Of a DNA stretch of 64,000 bases, positions 1-7,555 are shown in pieces. The DNA is from Nitratifractor salsuginis DSM 16511. Its GTDB lineage: Bacteria > Campylobacterota > Campylobacteria > Campylobacterales > Sulfurovaceae. Every line of letters begins with the position of its first letter. The stretch's first letter is position 1. The position numbers and the translations under genes are program-made. A model generated the notes under the pieces. The model was not told where the DNA came from and did not search any database. It was given only the letters and a program-made list of their open reading frames with translations. The stretch is from the NCBI RefSeq assembly GCF_000186245.1, contig NC_014935.1, positions 248,001-312,000 on the forward strand, read 5' to 3'.

Positions 1-2
1 TG

Positions 3-353
3 GCGGCCAACGAGTATTTGCCCGAGGAGCTGCTGGAGCGCCTGGCGGAGGATCGGGAGCTTTGGCCCCTATTAGCGGGCAATCCCGCAATCTCCGAGGA
101 TCTATTACGGCGCCTCTACCGTGAAGAGGAGTCCCTCAAAGAGATCTTGGCGGCCAACCCCTCCACCCCGACGGAGCTTTTGAAAGAGCTTTTTGAGAGC
201 GGGGAGTTTCGCTACCATCAAGCTTTGGCGGCCAATCCTTCCACGCCGATGGCGATCCTGCATCAGCTCAAGACCGATCACCGGCTCTGGCTGATCTTGC
301 AAAAGAATGAGACCTTCGTGCAGGAGGCGAATCGGGAGATGGGAATGCGGTAG
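3..353 (+). CDS. Leucine-rich-repeat-variant-like protein, 3' part only
   Basis: The frame is open to the left edge, so the true start lies outside the window; the TTG at 18 is only the first possible start inside it. The visible 117 residues contain repeats of about 24-28 residues, each with an Ala-Asn-Pro-like turn followed by a leucine-rich helix (AANEYLPEELL, AGNPAISEDLL, AANPSTPTELL, AANPSTPMAIL). This pattern is typical of leucine-rich repeat variant (LRV) solenoids, which bind proteins or other ligands. No catalytic motif is visible. The function is unknown. The next genes on this strand form a MoxR/VWA pair, but a repeat-filled gap separates them. Confidence 0.6.
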   Translation, partial: AANEYLPEELLERLAEDRELWPLLAGNPAISEDLLRRLYREEESLKEILAANPSTPTELLKELFESGEFRYHQALAANPSTPMAILHQLKTDHRLWLILQKNETFVQEANREMGMR

Positions 354-450
354 GAATGGAGAATTGAGAATGGAGAATTGAGGATGATTTTGGATTTTAA
401 ATTTTGGATTTTGGATTGGGAAAATTCTTACTTAGCACATAACACGAAAG
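354..450 (+). repeat. Mosaic of degenerate heptamer repeats (GAGAATK, GGATTTT, TAACACR families)
   Basis: After the LRV gene come GAGAATG/GAGAATT units, then GGATTTT units, then a short TAGCACA/TAACACG stretch, just before the MoxR gene. The same modules in the same order recur at 52670-52760 and, inverted, around 49250-49375. Confidence 0.7.
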
Positions 451-459
451 AAGTTTCAA

Positions 460-1461
460 ATGAAAGCGTCTGAGTTGACGGAACTTTTGGGGCGTTTGGT
501 GGAGACGCGTCTGCCGGCCTTTGTTTGGGGGCCTCCGGGGATCGGGAAATCTTCCATCGTCCGGCAAATTGCCGAGGAGCGGGGCTTGGAGTTTCTGGAT
601 CTGCGCCTTTCGCTGCTGGATCCTACCGATTTGAAGGGGATCCCTTTTTTCGATCCCGAGAGCCGGCAAGGTGTCTGGGCGGCGCCGAGCTTTCTGCCTA
701 AAGAGGGAGAGTCCCGAGGGATCCTCTTTTTGGACGAGATCAACAGCGCTCCGCCGGCGGTGCAGGCTTCGGCCTATCAGCTGGTACTGGACCGGCGGGT
801 GGGGGAGTATGAGCTCCCCGAGGGCTGGAGCATCGTCGCCGCGGGGAACCGGGAGAGCGATCGCGGGGTGGTCTATCGCATGCCCCCGCCCCTGGCCAAC
901 CGCTTCGTCCATTTGGAGATGGAGGTTGCTTTGGAGGATTGGAAAGCCTGGGCCTATCGGGAGGGAGTAGTTTCGGAGCTGATCGCCTTTTTGGGCTTCG
1001 AGCCTGCAGCCCTCTTCGCCTTCGATCCCACTAGCAAAGAGAAGGCCTTTCCCACCCCCCGCTCCTGGAGCTTCGTGGACCGGATGCTCAAGAGTGGCCT
1101 GGAGGGGGAGCGGCTTTTGGAAGGAATCAGCGGCGCGGTGGGCCGGGAGGCGGCGGTGAAGTTCGTCAGTTTCCTTCAAGTGCGTGATCGCCTGCCCGAT
1201 CTTCAGGCGATCCTTGCAGGAGAGATGCCACAGATCGAGGAAGACCCCAGGGTTTTGGCGATCCTGGTGGGAGGCCTGGTGGAACGGCTCAAAGATTCCA
1301 CGGAGCCCGAGGTCCTGGATCGGGTCTTGCGTTTCAGCATAAGCCTGCCCGGGGAGTTTGCCGTGATGCTGGTCAAAGAGCTGCAACTGGCGGGGATCCG
1401 GGTGGAGGAGAGCGAAGCGTGGGGCGAGTGGGTGAGGCGGTATGCCTATCTGCTTAAATAA
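460..1461 (+). CDS. MoxR-family AAA+ ATPase
   Basis: The 333-residue protein has a Walker A motif GPPGIGKSS (Lys30), a Walker B ILFLDEIN near residue 91 and an arginine-finger region, as in MoxR-type AAA+ ATPases. These proteins act as chaperones that usually remodel or load cofactors into a partner with a von Willebrand factor A (VWA) domain. The next gene on the same strand encodes such a VWA protein, so the two likely work as a pair. The ATG follows a weak AAAGAAG ribosome site. The substrate is unknown. This is distinct from the second MoxR gene at 16276, which belongs to a Bat operon. Confidence 0.85.
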   Translation: MKASELTELLGRLVETRLPAFVWGPPGIGKSSIVRQIAEERGLEFLDLRLSLLDPTDLKGIPFFDPESRQGVWAAPSFLPKEGESRGILFLDEINSAPPAVQASAYQLVLDRRVGEYELPEGWSIVAAGNRESDRGVVYRMPPPLANRFVHLEMEVALEDWKAWAYREGVVSELIAFLGFEPAALFAFDPTSKEKAFPTPRSWSFVDRMLKSGLEGERLLEGISGAVGREAAVKFVSFLQVRDRLPDLQAILAGEMPQIEEDPRVLAILVGGLVERLKDSTEPEVLDRVLRFSISLPGEFAVMLVKELQLAGIRVEESEAWGEWVRRYAYLLK

Positions 1462-1554
1462 CCGAGTAACGGAGTAACCGAGCAACCGAGTAACCGAATA
1501 ATGAGCAGTTACATAACACGTATCACTTAACACATAGCACGTAACACAAAAACT
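1462..1554 (+). repeat. Repeat mosaic: ACCGAGYA octamers then TAACACR heptamers
   Basis: Units of ACCGAGTA/ACCGAGCA (period 8) are followed by TAACACG, TATCACT, TAACACA and TAGCACG units (period 7). The array lies between the MoxR and VWA genes and leads directly into the 44-bp hairpin element. The same two modules in the same order occur at 51405-51506 and, inverted, at 49250-49345. Confidence 0.75.
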
Positions 1555-1598
1555 CTTGCGACGTGAGGGGCGAAGCCCCGTGCTTGCGACTTGCGACT
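1555..1598 (+). repeat. 44-bp hairpin repeat element, copy 1
   Basis: The element starts and ends with direct repeats of CTTGCGAC and carries a central hairpin GGGGC-GAA-GCCCC (1567-1579). Three more copies lie at 49206-49247 (minus), 51507-51549 and 52759-52803. In this copy it sits about 28 bases before the start codon of the VWA gene, so it would be within the transcript if the MoxR and VWA genes are co-transcribed. Confidence 0.8.
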
Positions 1599-1625
1599 TC
1601 AAAATGCAACACGAAAGGAGCGTTG

Positions 1626-2780
1626 ATGTCAAATCCGCTTGATGAGGCGAAGGCCCGTTTGATGGCCCGTTCTCCCTATTTCGGGCAGATTGCCGCTACG
1701 CTCAAGCCGGCGGCTTCGGAGGATTTGCCCACCTTCCGGGCCGAGGGGGGTGTGCTGTGCTACAACCCCGCCTGGTTCTCTGAGCTGGAGGGGGCGGAGC
1801 TGGAGACGGTCCTGGCCCACGCGGCGCTGCAGAAGGTGCTTTGGCACGAGAAGCGGGGCCGGGGGCGTCACGGAAAGCTCTGGCACCTGGCGACGGAGTA
1901 TGCGATCAACGCCCTTTTGGCGGATAACGGTTTTGATTTGCCCCTGGAAGCCAACTACGATCCCCGCTACCGGGGGATGTATGCCGAGGAGATCTACGCA
2001 AGTTTGCTCAAGGAGCGGCCGCCTGAAGAGGTGGAGGAGAGTGATGAGGTTCAAGAACGGGAGGAGATGCAGGAATCGGAGGCGGCTCCGGAATCCCGTC
2101 AACAGGAGCGTTTCAAGACTCAGGCAGGGGAGTCGGAAACCAAGGAGGAGCCTACAGAGGGCGATGCTTTGGAGGCGGCCTTTTTGGAGCAGATTGCCCT
2201 TTCATCGGAGCGGGAGGGGAAGCTCCCCAAAGGCTTGGAGCGTCTGGTCCCCCGCTATTTTCAGCGGCGCATCGATTGGCGGGAGCGGCTGGGGCGCTAC
2301 CTGGAGAGTTATCTCAAGAGCGGCTACAGCTTCAGCCCGCCCAATCTCAAACACCTCTATCGGGGCATCGCCCTTCCCAGGCCCTCCTCCGAGACGCTCC
2401 ATATCGCCGTGGCCCTCGATTGTAGCGGTTCGGTGGACCGGGAGCTGCTGGAGCTCTTTGCGGGGGAGGTGGAGATGATCCTGCAGCACTTCCCCGACTA
2501 CCGCCTGGAACTGATGATGGCCGACGCCCAAGTACGCAGCCACCGGACCCTGAGCCCGGGAGAGCCGCTGGAGTGGGAGGTCAAAGGGCGGGGGCATACC
2601 GATTTCCGCCCCGTCTTCGACTATTTGGAGAATGAGATCCACGAAAAGCCGAGGCTGCTGATCTACTTCACCGACGGGGCGGGAAGCTTTCCGGAAACAG
2701 AGCCTGCCTATGAGGTGCTTTGGGTGCTGAGCCGGGAGGCGGAGGTGCCGTTTGGGGAGGCAATTATTATGAAGAGTTGA
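1626..2780 (+). CDS. VWA-like protein with N-terminal putative metallopeptidase domain (DUF2201 type)
   Basis: I place the start at the ATG at 1626, which follows a good AAAGGAG site; the longer frame from 1563 begins inside a repeat element. The 384-residue protein has an N-terminal helical region (about 1-120) like the metallopeptidase-like part of DUF2201 proteins, a Glu-rich linker (about 125-190), and a C-terminal VWA-like domain with the metal-site motif DCSGS and a later TDGAGS. The expected N-terminal HExxH zinc motif is not clear: LAHAALQKVLWHE occupies that place. Pairing with the upstream MoxR ATPase is the usual arrangement for this family. The target of the pair is unknown. Confidence 0.75.
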   Translation: MSNPLDEAKARLMARSPYFGQIAATLKPAASEDLPTFRAEGGVLCYNPAWFSELEGAELETVLAHAALQKVLWHEKRGRGRHGKLWHLATEYAINALLADNGFDLPLEANYDPRYRGMYAEEIYASLLKERPPEEVEESDEVQEREEMQESEAAPESRQQERFKTQAGESETKEEPTEGDALEAAFLEQIALSSEREGKLPKGLERLVPRYFQRRIDWRERLGRYLESYLKSGYSFSPPNLKHLYRGIALPRPSSETLHIAVALDCSGSVDRELLELFAGEVEMILQHFPDYRLELMMADAQVRSHRTLSPGEPLEWEVKGRGHTDFRPVFDYLENEIHEKPRLLIYFTDGAGSFPETEPAYEVLWVLSREAEVPFGEAIIMKS

Positions 2781-2862
2781 GGGGTGAGAGTTGAGCGTTG
2801 AGATAGAAATTGTGTTACGTGTTATGTGCTACGTGTTACGAATTTTTCAATTCTCAATTAGC
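2781..2862 (+). repeat. Short heptamer repeats between convergent genes
   Basis: GTTGAGC/GTTGAGA units are followed by inverted TAACACR-type units (TACGTGTTATGTGCTACGTG) and an inverted GAGAATT remnant. They fill the gap between the VWA gene and the end of dnaX. Confidence 0.6.
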
Positions 2863-2864
2863 CC

Positions 2865-4712
2865 CTAACTCTTCCGCTTGATCCTCACTCTCTTGGGATC
2901 AAAAAGAGCGATCGCCTCTTTGACCATCGGCTCTTTGAGGAGCTCTTTGGGGTCTATTTCTTTGGAGGCTTCGCTGCTGCCGGTATCTGGGTTCATACAG
3001 CTGGAGGGGAGTTCTACCGCTTCGAGGGTGCTGGCGGTTTGGGCATTGTCGGGGAGGGCGCACTCCTCCTGTTCCGGCCCGGAAGCAGGAGGCTCTTCCT
3101 TGATGACGGCGGCGGGGCGCTCCTCAGCCGCCGGAGTTTTCACTTTTTTTTTATCCTCTTCGGGGGCTTTGTCCGCTTCTTTGGCGATATTGAGGATCTT
3201 CACATCCAGACCGAAGATCTCCTGGACAAACATTCGGATGATCCCCCAGTAGGTCACCAGGCGCTTCTTGTCCGCTCCCTGGGCGGTCGATTCCCAGGTG
3301 AGGGAGGCGCCGTCGAAGCTTTGGTAGCGGATGCAGCGCTCGAAGGTCTCTCCCAGATCGTAATCCCGGTCGTAGAGTTTTTCCAGCAGGGCTTTGAATT
3401 TGAGGGCTCCCGCGTCGGGCGCGGTTCCGGATGCGGGTGCGGCGGGTGCTTCGGTAGCGGGACTTGGCGTTTCAGCGGGTCGGGGTTCTTCGGCCGGGGC
3501 GCTCTTCGGAGGAGTTGCTTCGGCGGAAGCCTGGGGCAGGGTGCTTTGCGAAGCCGGGCTCTCGGCGGCCGGAGCGGGCTGCTTGCGCGATTCGGCTGCA
3601 GCTGCTGTGGTCGGGGCAGACGTCGTAGGAGCCGGGGTACTCTGCACTCCCGAGAGCTCCTTTTGCAGGGTGCGGATCATCTCATCGATCTCTTTGATGG
3701 AGAGGGCTTCCATCATTTTGAAGAGGGTCAGAGAGAGGACGAACTCCCCGTCGCTTCCCAGGAAGAGCAGTTCTTTGGCTTCCGCCAAAATCCGGAAAAA
3801 GCGATCCAGGATCAGGGGCGGGAAGCGGGGGTCTTTGGCGAAGAGAAGGTCCTTGAGATGCAGGGTCAGCTCATCGATGATCATTTCGGTCTCGTATTCG
3901 CTGCTCTCGTGGATAAAGGCGAGGATTCCCGCTTCGTCTTTGTTGAGGATCCGGTCGAGGAGATCGTCGAGCTTGGCCGGATCGATGATCCCCAGCATCT
4001 CGGTGACGGTGGGTAGGTCCACTTTCCCCTTGGCGTAGACGATGGCCTGATCCAGGAGGGTCAGGGAATCCCGCAGGCTCCCCGCCCCGCTGCGGGCGAT
4101 GATCTCCAGAGCTTCGGGCTCATAGTCGATCCCCTCCAGGTGGAGGATGTGCTCCAGATGGCTTTTGACCAGCCGGGGCGGGATCTTTTTGAAGCGGAAG
4201 TGCTGGGTGCGGGAGAGGATCGTCGCGGGGAGCTTGAGGGGGTCGGTGGTGGCCAGGATGAATTTGACGAACTCGGGGGGCTCTTCGAGGGTCTTGAGCA
4301 GGGCGTTGAAGGCTTGGGTGGTGAGCATATGGACTTCGTCGATGATGAAGATTTTGAAGCGGCCGCTGCCGGGCTTGTATTTGGTGTGCTCAATCAGCTC
4401 TTTGATGTCGTCGATCCCCCGGTTGGAGGCGGCGTCCATCTCGATGATGTCCATATGGCGGTATTCGTTGGCCATAATGCAGTGGGGGCACTCTTCGCAG
4501 GGCTGGGACGTGGGCCCTTTTTCACACAGAAGCGCCTTGGCGAAGATCCGGGCGGTGGAGGTCTTCCCGCTGCCCCGCAGGCCCGAAAAGAGGTAGGCGT
4601 GGGAGAGCCGGTCCCCGTCGAGGGCCTGGGCGAGGGTCTGGCTGACGGTCTCCTGGCCCACCAGGTCGGCGAAGGAGCGGGGACGGTATTTGCGTGCGAG
4701 TGCCAATGCCAC
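2865..4712 (-). CDS. dnaX: DNA polymerase III subunit gamma/tau
   Basis: This is the clamp-loader ATPase that loads the sliding clamp and, through tau, couples polymerases at the replication fork. The N-terminus VALALARKYRP matches the usual DnaX start. From the GTG at 4712 there are Walker A (GLRGSGKTS, Lys50), four zinc-binding cysteines at about 63, 72, 75 and 78, the Walker B IIDEVHML and the SRT sensor motif. An Ala/Pro/Glu-rich linker (about 365-430) precedes a tau-like C-terminus. The GTG has AAGGAAG four bases upstream, whereas the ATG at 4748 has no ribosome site; a start there would add 12 residues. A frameshift making a gamma form was not assessed. Confidence 0.92.
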   Translation of the reverse strand: MALALARKYRPRSFADLVGQETVSQTLAQALDGDRLSHAYLFSGLRGSGKTSTARIFAKALLCEKGPTSQPCEECPHCIMANEYRHMDIIEMDAASNRGIDDIKELIEHTKYKPGSGRFKIFIIDEVHMLTTQAFNALLKTLEEPPEFVKFILATTDPLKLPATILSRTQHFRFKKIPPRLVKSHLEHILHLEGIDYEPEALEIIARSGAGSLRDSLTLLDQAIVYAKGKVDLPTVTEMLGIIDPAKLDDLLDRILNKDEAGILAFIHESSEYETEMIIDELTLHLKDLLFAKDPRFPPLILDRFFRILAEAKELLFLGSDGEFVLSLTLFKMMEALSIKEIDEMIRTLQKELSGVQSTPAPTTSAPTTAAAAESRKQPAPAAESPASQSTLPQASAEATPPKSAPAEEPRPAETPSPATEAPAAPASGTAPDAGALKFKALLEKLYDRDYDLGETFERCIRYQSFDGASLTWESTAQGADKKRLVTYWGIIRMFVQEIFGLDVKILNIAKEADKAPEEDKKKVKTPAAEERPAAVIKEEPPASGPEQEECALPDNAQTASTLEAVELPSSCMNPDTGSSEASKEIDPKELLKEPMVKEAIALFDPKRVRIKRKS

Positions 4713-4811
4713 GGATCTTCCTTGAGTCGGTTTTTGGGAAAAGAGCATCTATTGTAGTCGATCTTTGCTTTTGGAGATATAAAAGTGACTCTGTAGTTCC
4801 AAATATCTTTT

Positions 4812-4819
4812 GTTATGAT
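4812..4819 (+). promoter_or_regulatory. Extended -10 promoter for the zinc peptidase gene
   Basis: TGTTATGAT is an extended -10 element 28 bases before the GTG at 4848. It overlaps the ATG at 4815, which argues against that codon as start. Confidence 0.4.
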
Positions 4820-4847
4820 TGGATCTGCAAAAACGAAGGAGTTTCAC

Positions 4848-5735
4848 GTGAGACTGGATGATATAGAAGAGAGCAGAAACGTAGAGGACCGCCGAAACAG
4901 CAGCGGCGGAGGGGGGCGGCTGTCGGCAGGGACTCTGATGATGCTCTGGCCGCTGATCAGGATGCTGCTACGGACCAAGATCGGCTGGGCGATCCTGGGG
5001 ATCGGCGCCCTCGCCTACCTGGCGGGATTCAACCCCCTCAGCCTCCTGGGAGGAGGGAGTCAAGGGGTCAGCTCAAGAACATCTACAGCTCAGGAACAGC
5101 AGCTGGCGGTGCGGATGAAGAAGGTCCTGCGTTCGACCGAACAGGTCTGGTCTTCGATCCTGGGGAAGTATGGGCGACGCTACGATCCGCCGACCCTGGT
5201 GCTCTACCGCGGGGCCACCCGAAGCGGCTGCGGCTATGCCCAGGCCCAGATGGGCCCCTTTTATTGTCCGAGGGATAAAAAGATCTATCTGGATTTGAAC
5301 TTTTTCGATGAGTTGAAGCGCCAACTGGGGGCTCCCGGGGATTTCGCCCAAGCCTATGTGCTGGCCCACGAAGTCGGCCACGCCGTGCAGGATCAGTTGG
5401 GACTCCTGGACAAGGTTCACCGGCTCCAGCAGCAAGCGCTTCGGCGGGGTGATAAGACCCGGGCCAACCATCTGCAGATCCCCGTGGAGCTCCAGGCCGA
5501 TTGTTACGCCGGGGTCTGGGGCCACTATGCCCAGAGCCATCTGGAACCCGGAGATATCGAAGAGGCGATGAACGCCGCATCCCGGATCGGCGACGACACT
5601 CTGCAGAAACGCTCCCAGGGTTATGTGGTCCCCGACAGCTTCACTCACGGCAGCTCTCGTCAGAGGATGGAGTGGTTTATGCGGGGCTTCAAAAGCGGTG
5701 ATATCCGAGCCTGCGACACCTTTCGTCAGCCCTGA
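4848..5735 (+). CDS. YpfJ-like neutral zinc metallopeptidase, membrane-anchored
   Basis: The protein belongs to the putative neutral zinc metallopeptidase family (YpfJ/PF04228). I start it at GTG 4848, which follows AAGGAG and gives the family-typical N-terminus (RLDDIEESRNVEDRR). A membrane segment is visible at about residues 45-62. The zinc motif HEVGH follows YVLAHE, and a downstream ELQAD supplies the likely third ligand region. The globular domain is probably periplasmic. The family has no well-established substrate. The gene stands alone between dnaX and a convergent signalling gene. Confidence 0.85.
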   Translation: MRLDDIEESRNVEDRRNSSGGGGRLSAGTLMMLWPLIRMLLRTKIGWAILGIGALAYLAGFNPLSLLGGGSQGVSSRTSTAQEQQLAVRMKKVLRSTEQVWSSILGKYGRRYDPPTLVLYRGATRSGCGYAQAQMGPFYCPRDKKIYLDLNFFDELKRQLGAPGDFAQAYVLAHEVGHAVQDQLGLLDKVHRLQQQALRRGDKTRANHLQIPVELQADCYAGVWGHYAQSHLEPGDIEEAMNAASRIGDDTLQKRSQGYVVPDSFTHGSSRQRMEWFMRGFKSGDIRACDTFRQP

Positions 5736-7414
5736 GACTCCAGAAGCTCAAGACAGCTCGAGGCGTCCATAGGACGGGCGAAGAGAAAGCCCTGCTGGAT
5801 CGGCAGGCCGATGGAGGTGAGGAAGCGGGATTGTTCCTCCCGCTCCACTCCCTCGACGACACAATCCAAAGCATAGATCTCCGTGATTTTTTTGATGACG
5901 CGGACCAGATCACCGTTTTGAGGGTCTTCCGGCAGGTTTTCCACGAAACTGCGGTCGATCTTGATCTCATCGATGGGGAGAGAATGGAGATAACGCAGAG
6001 AAGAGTATCCGGTTCCGAAGTCGTCAATGGAGATACGGATTCCCAGATCACGCAACAGGTCGAGCTGCTCCCGATCATCCCGGGAACAGGCCAAAAATTC
6101 TTCTTCGGAGATCTCAAGAATCAGTTGGGGAAGCAACTCCTGATAGCGCTTAAAAAGTGGAGAAAAAGCCGCCTGTCCGAAATCCTCTAAATAGACATTG
6201 ACGGCAAGCCGGGGGGTCAAACCTTTGGCTTTCCACTTTTGAAGATCCTCTAGTGCTTGTTCCATAATCAGATGGTCGATTTGGTGGATGAGTCCTTGCT
6301 GCTTCGCGAGCGGCAGAAATTCTCCCGGGAGAGCGACAGGTTTCCCTTCCGGTCCTATCCAACGCGCCAGCGCTTCTACCGCCACAATCTTGGAACTTTC
6401 GGTATCGAAAATCGGCTGGTAATAGGGTTTTAAAGCCTTTTGTTTGATGGCCCGCTGCAGCGAATCGACTCCATAATAGGTCAGAGAGATTTGTTTCTGC
6501 ATATGGGGATGGTAGCGGACGATTTGGCTGCCGGAGAGAGATTTGGCGTGGGCCAGTGCTGTACTGGCACCGCTGATCAGTGTGCTGATATCCCGGGTGT
6601 CTTCAGGATAATGGATCACCCCTACGTTGAAACGTAAAGTAACTGTTTGACCCTCGATCTGCATCGGCAGATCGAAGAGCTGTTGTCTCAGCCGCTCGAA
6701 CAACCCTCCGGTCTCCTGTAGTCGGGGAATGAGGAGGACAAATTCATCGGCACCGTAGCGGTAGACATTAGTTGAGCCCGCCAACTCTTCGAGCTGTTTG
6801 GCGAGACGGACAAGGATTGCATCTCCGAAATGGTGTCCGAAGAGGTTGTTGATCGTACCGAAATTTTCGACATTGACGAAAAGCAATACAAAGGATTCAC
6901 CCTCTCCGATCTCCCGAGTTAAACGGAGATGGAGTGCGTGACGGTTGGGAAGTCGTGTCAGGGGATCGAAATTTTCTAAAAAAGCGCTCCGGTTCTTTTC
7001 CTGAAGAAGATCCTGCTCCACCTGCTTTCTTTTGGTGATATCCAGCACGACTCCGATGAGTTTGATCGGTTTTTCTTCGCTGTCGTAGAGGAGGTAGCCT
7101 TTTTCGTGGACCCAGACGGTACGTCCGTCACGTAGATGAATTTCGTGCTGAAGATCGTAATATTTTTTTTCGCCGCTGAGGACCCGGGAAATCTCCTCTT
7201 CGACCAGACGCCGGGTCTGCTCGTCGAGAACAGAGAGAAAGAGTTCGAAACTTCCCTTTTCCTTTTCTCCCAAGCCGTAGATCGTACGTTTGCGGGGGCT
7301 CCAGTAGGTTGTGTCGTTGCGGATATCCCATTTCCAGTAACCGATTTCACCGACCTCTTCCGTCAATCTCCAGAGCTCTTCGAATTCCCGCGGGTCTATC
7401 ATCCCCTTTTGCAT
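5726..7414 (-). CDS. PAS-GGDEF-EAL cyclic-di-GMP signalling protein
   Basis: The 562-residue cytosolic protein has an N-terminal PAS domain (GYWKWDIRNDTTYWSP, about 18-130), a GGDEF domain (about 145-305) and an EAL domain (about 315-560). The diguanylate cyclase signature reads GADEF instead of GGDEF, so synthase activity is uncertain. The EAL signature (VEALARW) and the DDFGTGYSS loop are intact, which suggests a phosphodiesterase of c-di-GMP controlled by the PAS domain and perhaps by GTP binding to the GGDEF domain. The ATG follows GGAAGGA, and a TATAAT box lies on the minus strand at 7442-7437. The 3' end overlaps the convergent peptidase gene by 10 bases. Confidence 0.88.
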   Translation of the reverse strand: MQKGMIDPREFEELWRLTEEVGEIGYWKWDIRNDTTYWSPRKRTIYGLGEKEKGSFELFLSVLDEQTRRLVEEEISRVLSGEKKYYDLQHEIHLRDGRTVWVHEKGYLLYDSEEKPIKLIGVVLDITKRKQVEQDLLQEKNRSAFLENFDPLTRLPNRHALHLRLTREIGEGESFVLLFVNVENFGTINNLFGHHFGDAILVRLAKQLEELAGSTNVYRYGADEFVLLIPRLQETGGLFERLRQQLFDLPMQIEGQTVTLRFNVGVIHYPEDTRDISTLISGASTALAHAKSLSGSQIVRYHPHMQKQISLTYYGVDSLQRAIKQKALKPYYQPIFDTESSKIVAVEALARWIGPEGKPVALPGEFLPLAKQQGLIHQIDHLIMEQALEDLQKWKAKGLTPRLAVNVYLEDFGQAAFSPLFKRYQELLPQLILEISEEEFLACSRDDREQLDLLRDLGIRISIDDFGTGYSSLRYLHSLPIDEIKIDRSFVENLPEDPQNGDLVRVIKKITEIYALDCVVEGVEREEQSRFLTSIGLPIQQGFLFARPMDASSCLELLESQG

Positions 7415-7436
7415 CTAGGATCCTTCCATTGCTTAG

Positions 7437-7442
7437 ATTATA
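7437..7442 (-). promoter_or_regulatory. -10 box for the GGDEF-EAL gene
   Basis: TATAAT read on the minus strand, 22 bases before the start codon. Confidence 0.45.
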
Positions 7443-7520
7443 TTGTATCCTAATTTACCCGGGCAAATCCTCTCGGACCGCAGTCCGGTTTCTATGAGCT
7501 GTCTCAAATCCTCCATAGGG

Positions 7521-7526
7521 TATAAT
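7521..7526 (+). promoter_or_regulatory. -10 box for leuS
   Basis: TATAAT in GGGTATAATCCC, about 30 bases before the leuS GTG. This fits a sigma-70-type promoter with a poorly conserved -35, usual in Campylobacterota. Confidence 0.5.
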
Positions 7527-7555
7527 CCCTTCAATTTCACCGACGGAGTATCACC

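Noticed and set aside
397-1632. Minus-strand open frame of 411 codons over the first MoxR gene
   Set aside because: It starts in repeat DNA and runs antisense to a clear MoxR ATPase.
7475-7490. CGGAC/GTCCG hairpin between the GGDEF-EAL gene and leuS
   Set aside because: A 5-bp stem without a T-run in a promoter region; too weak to call.
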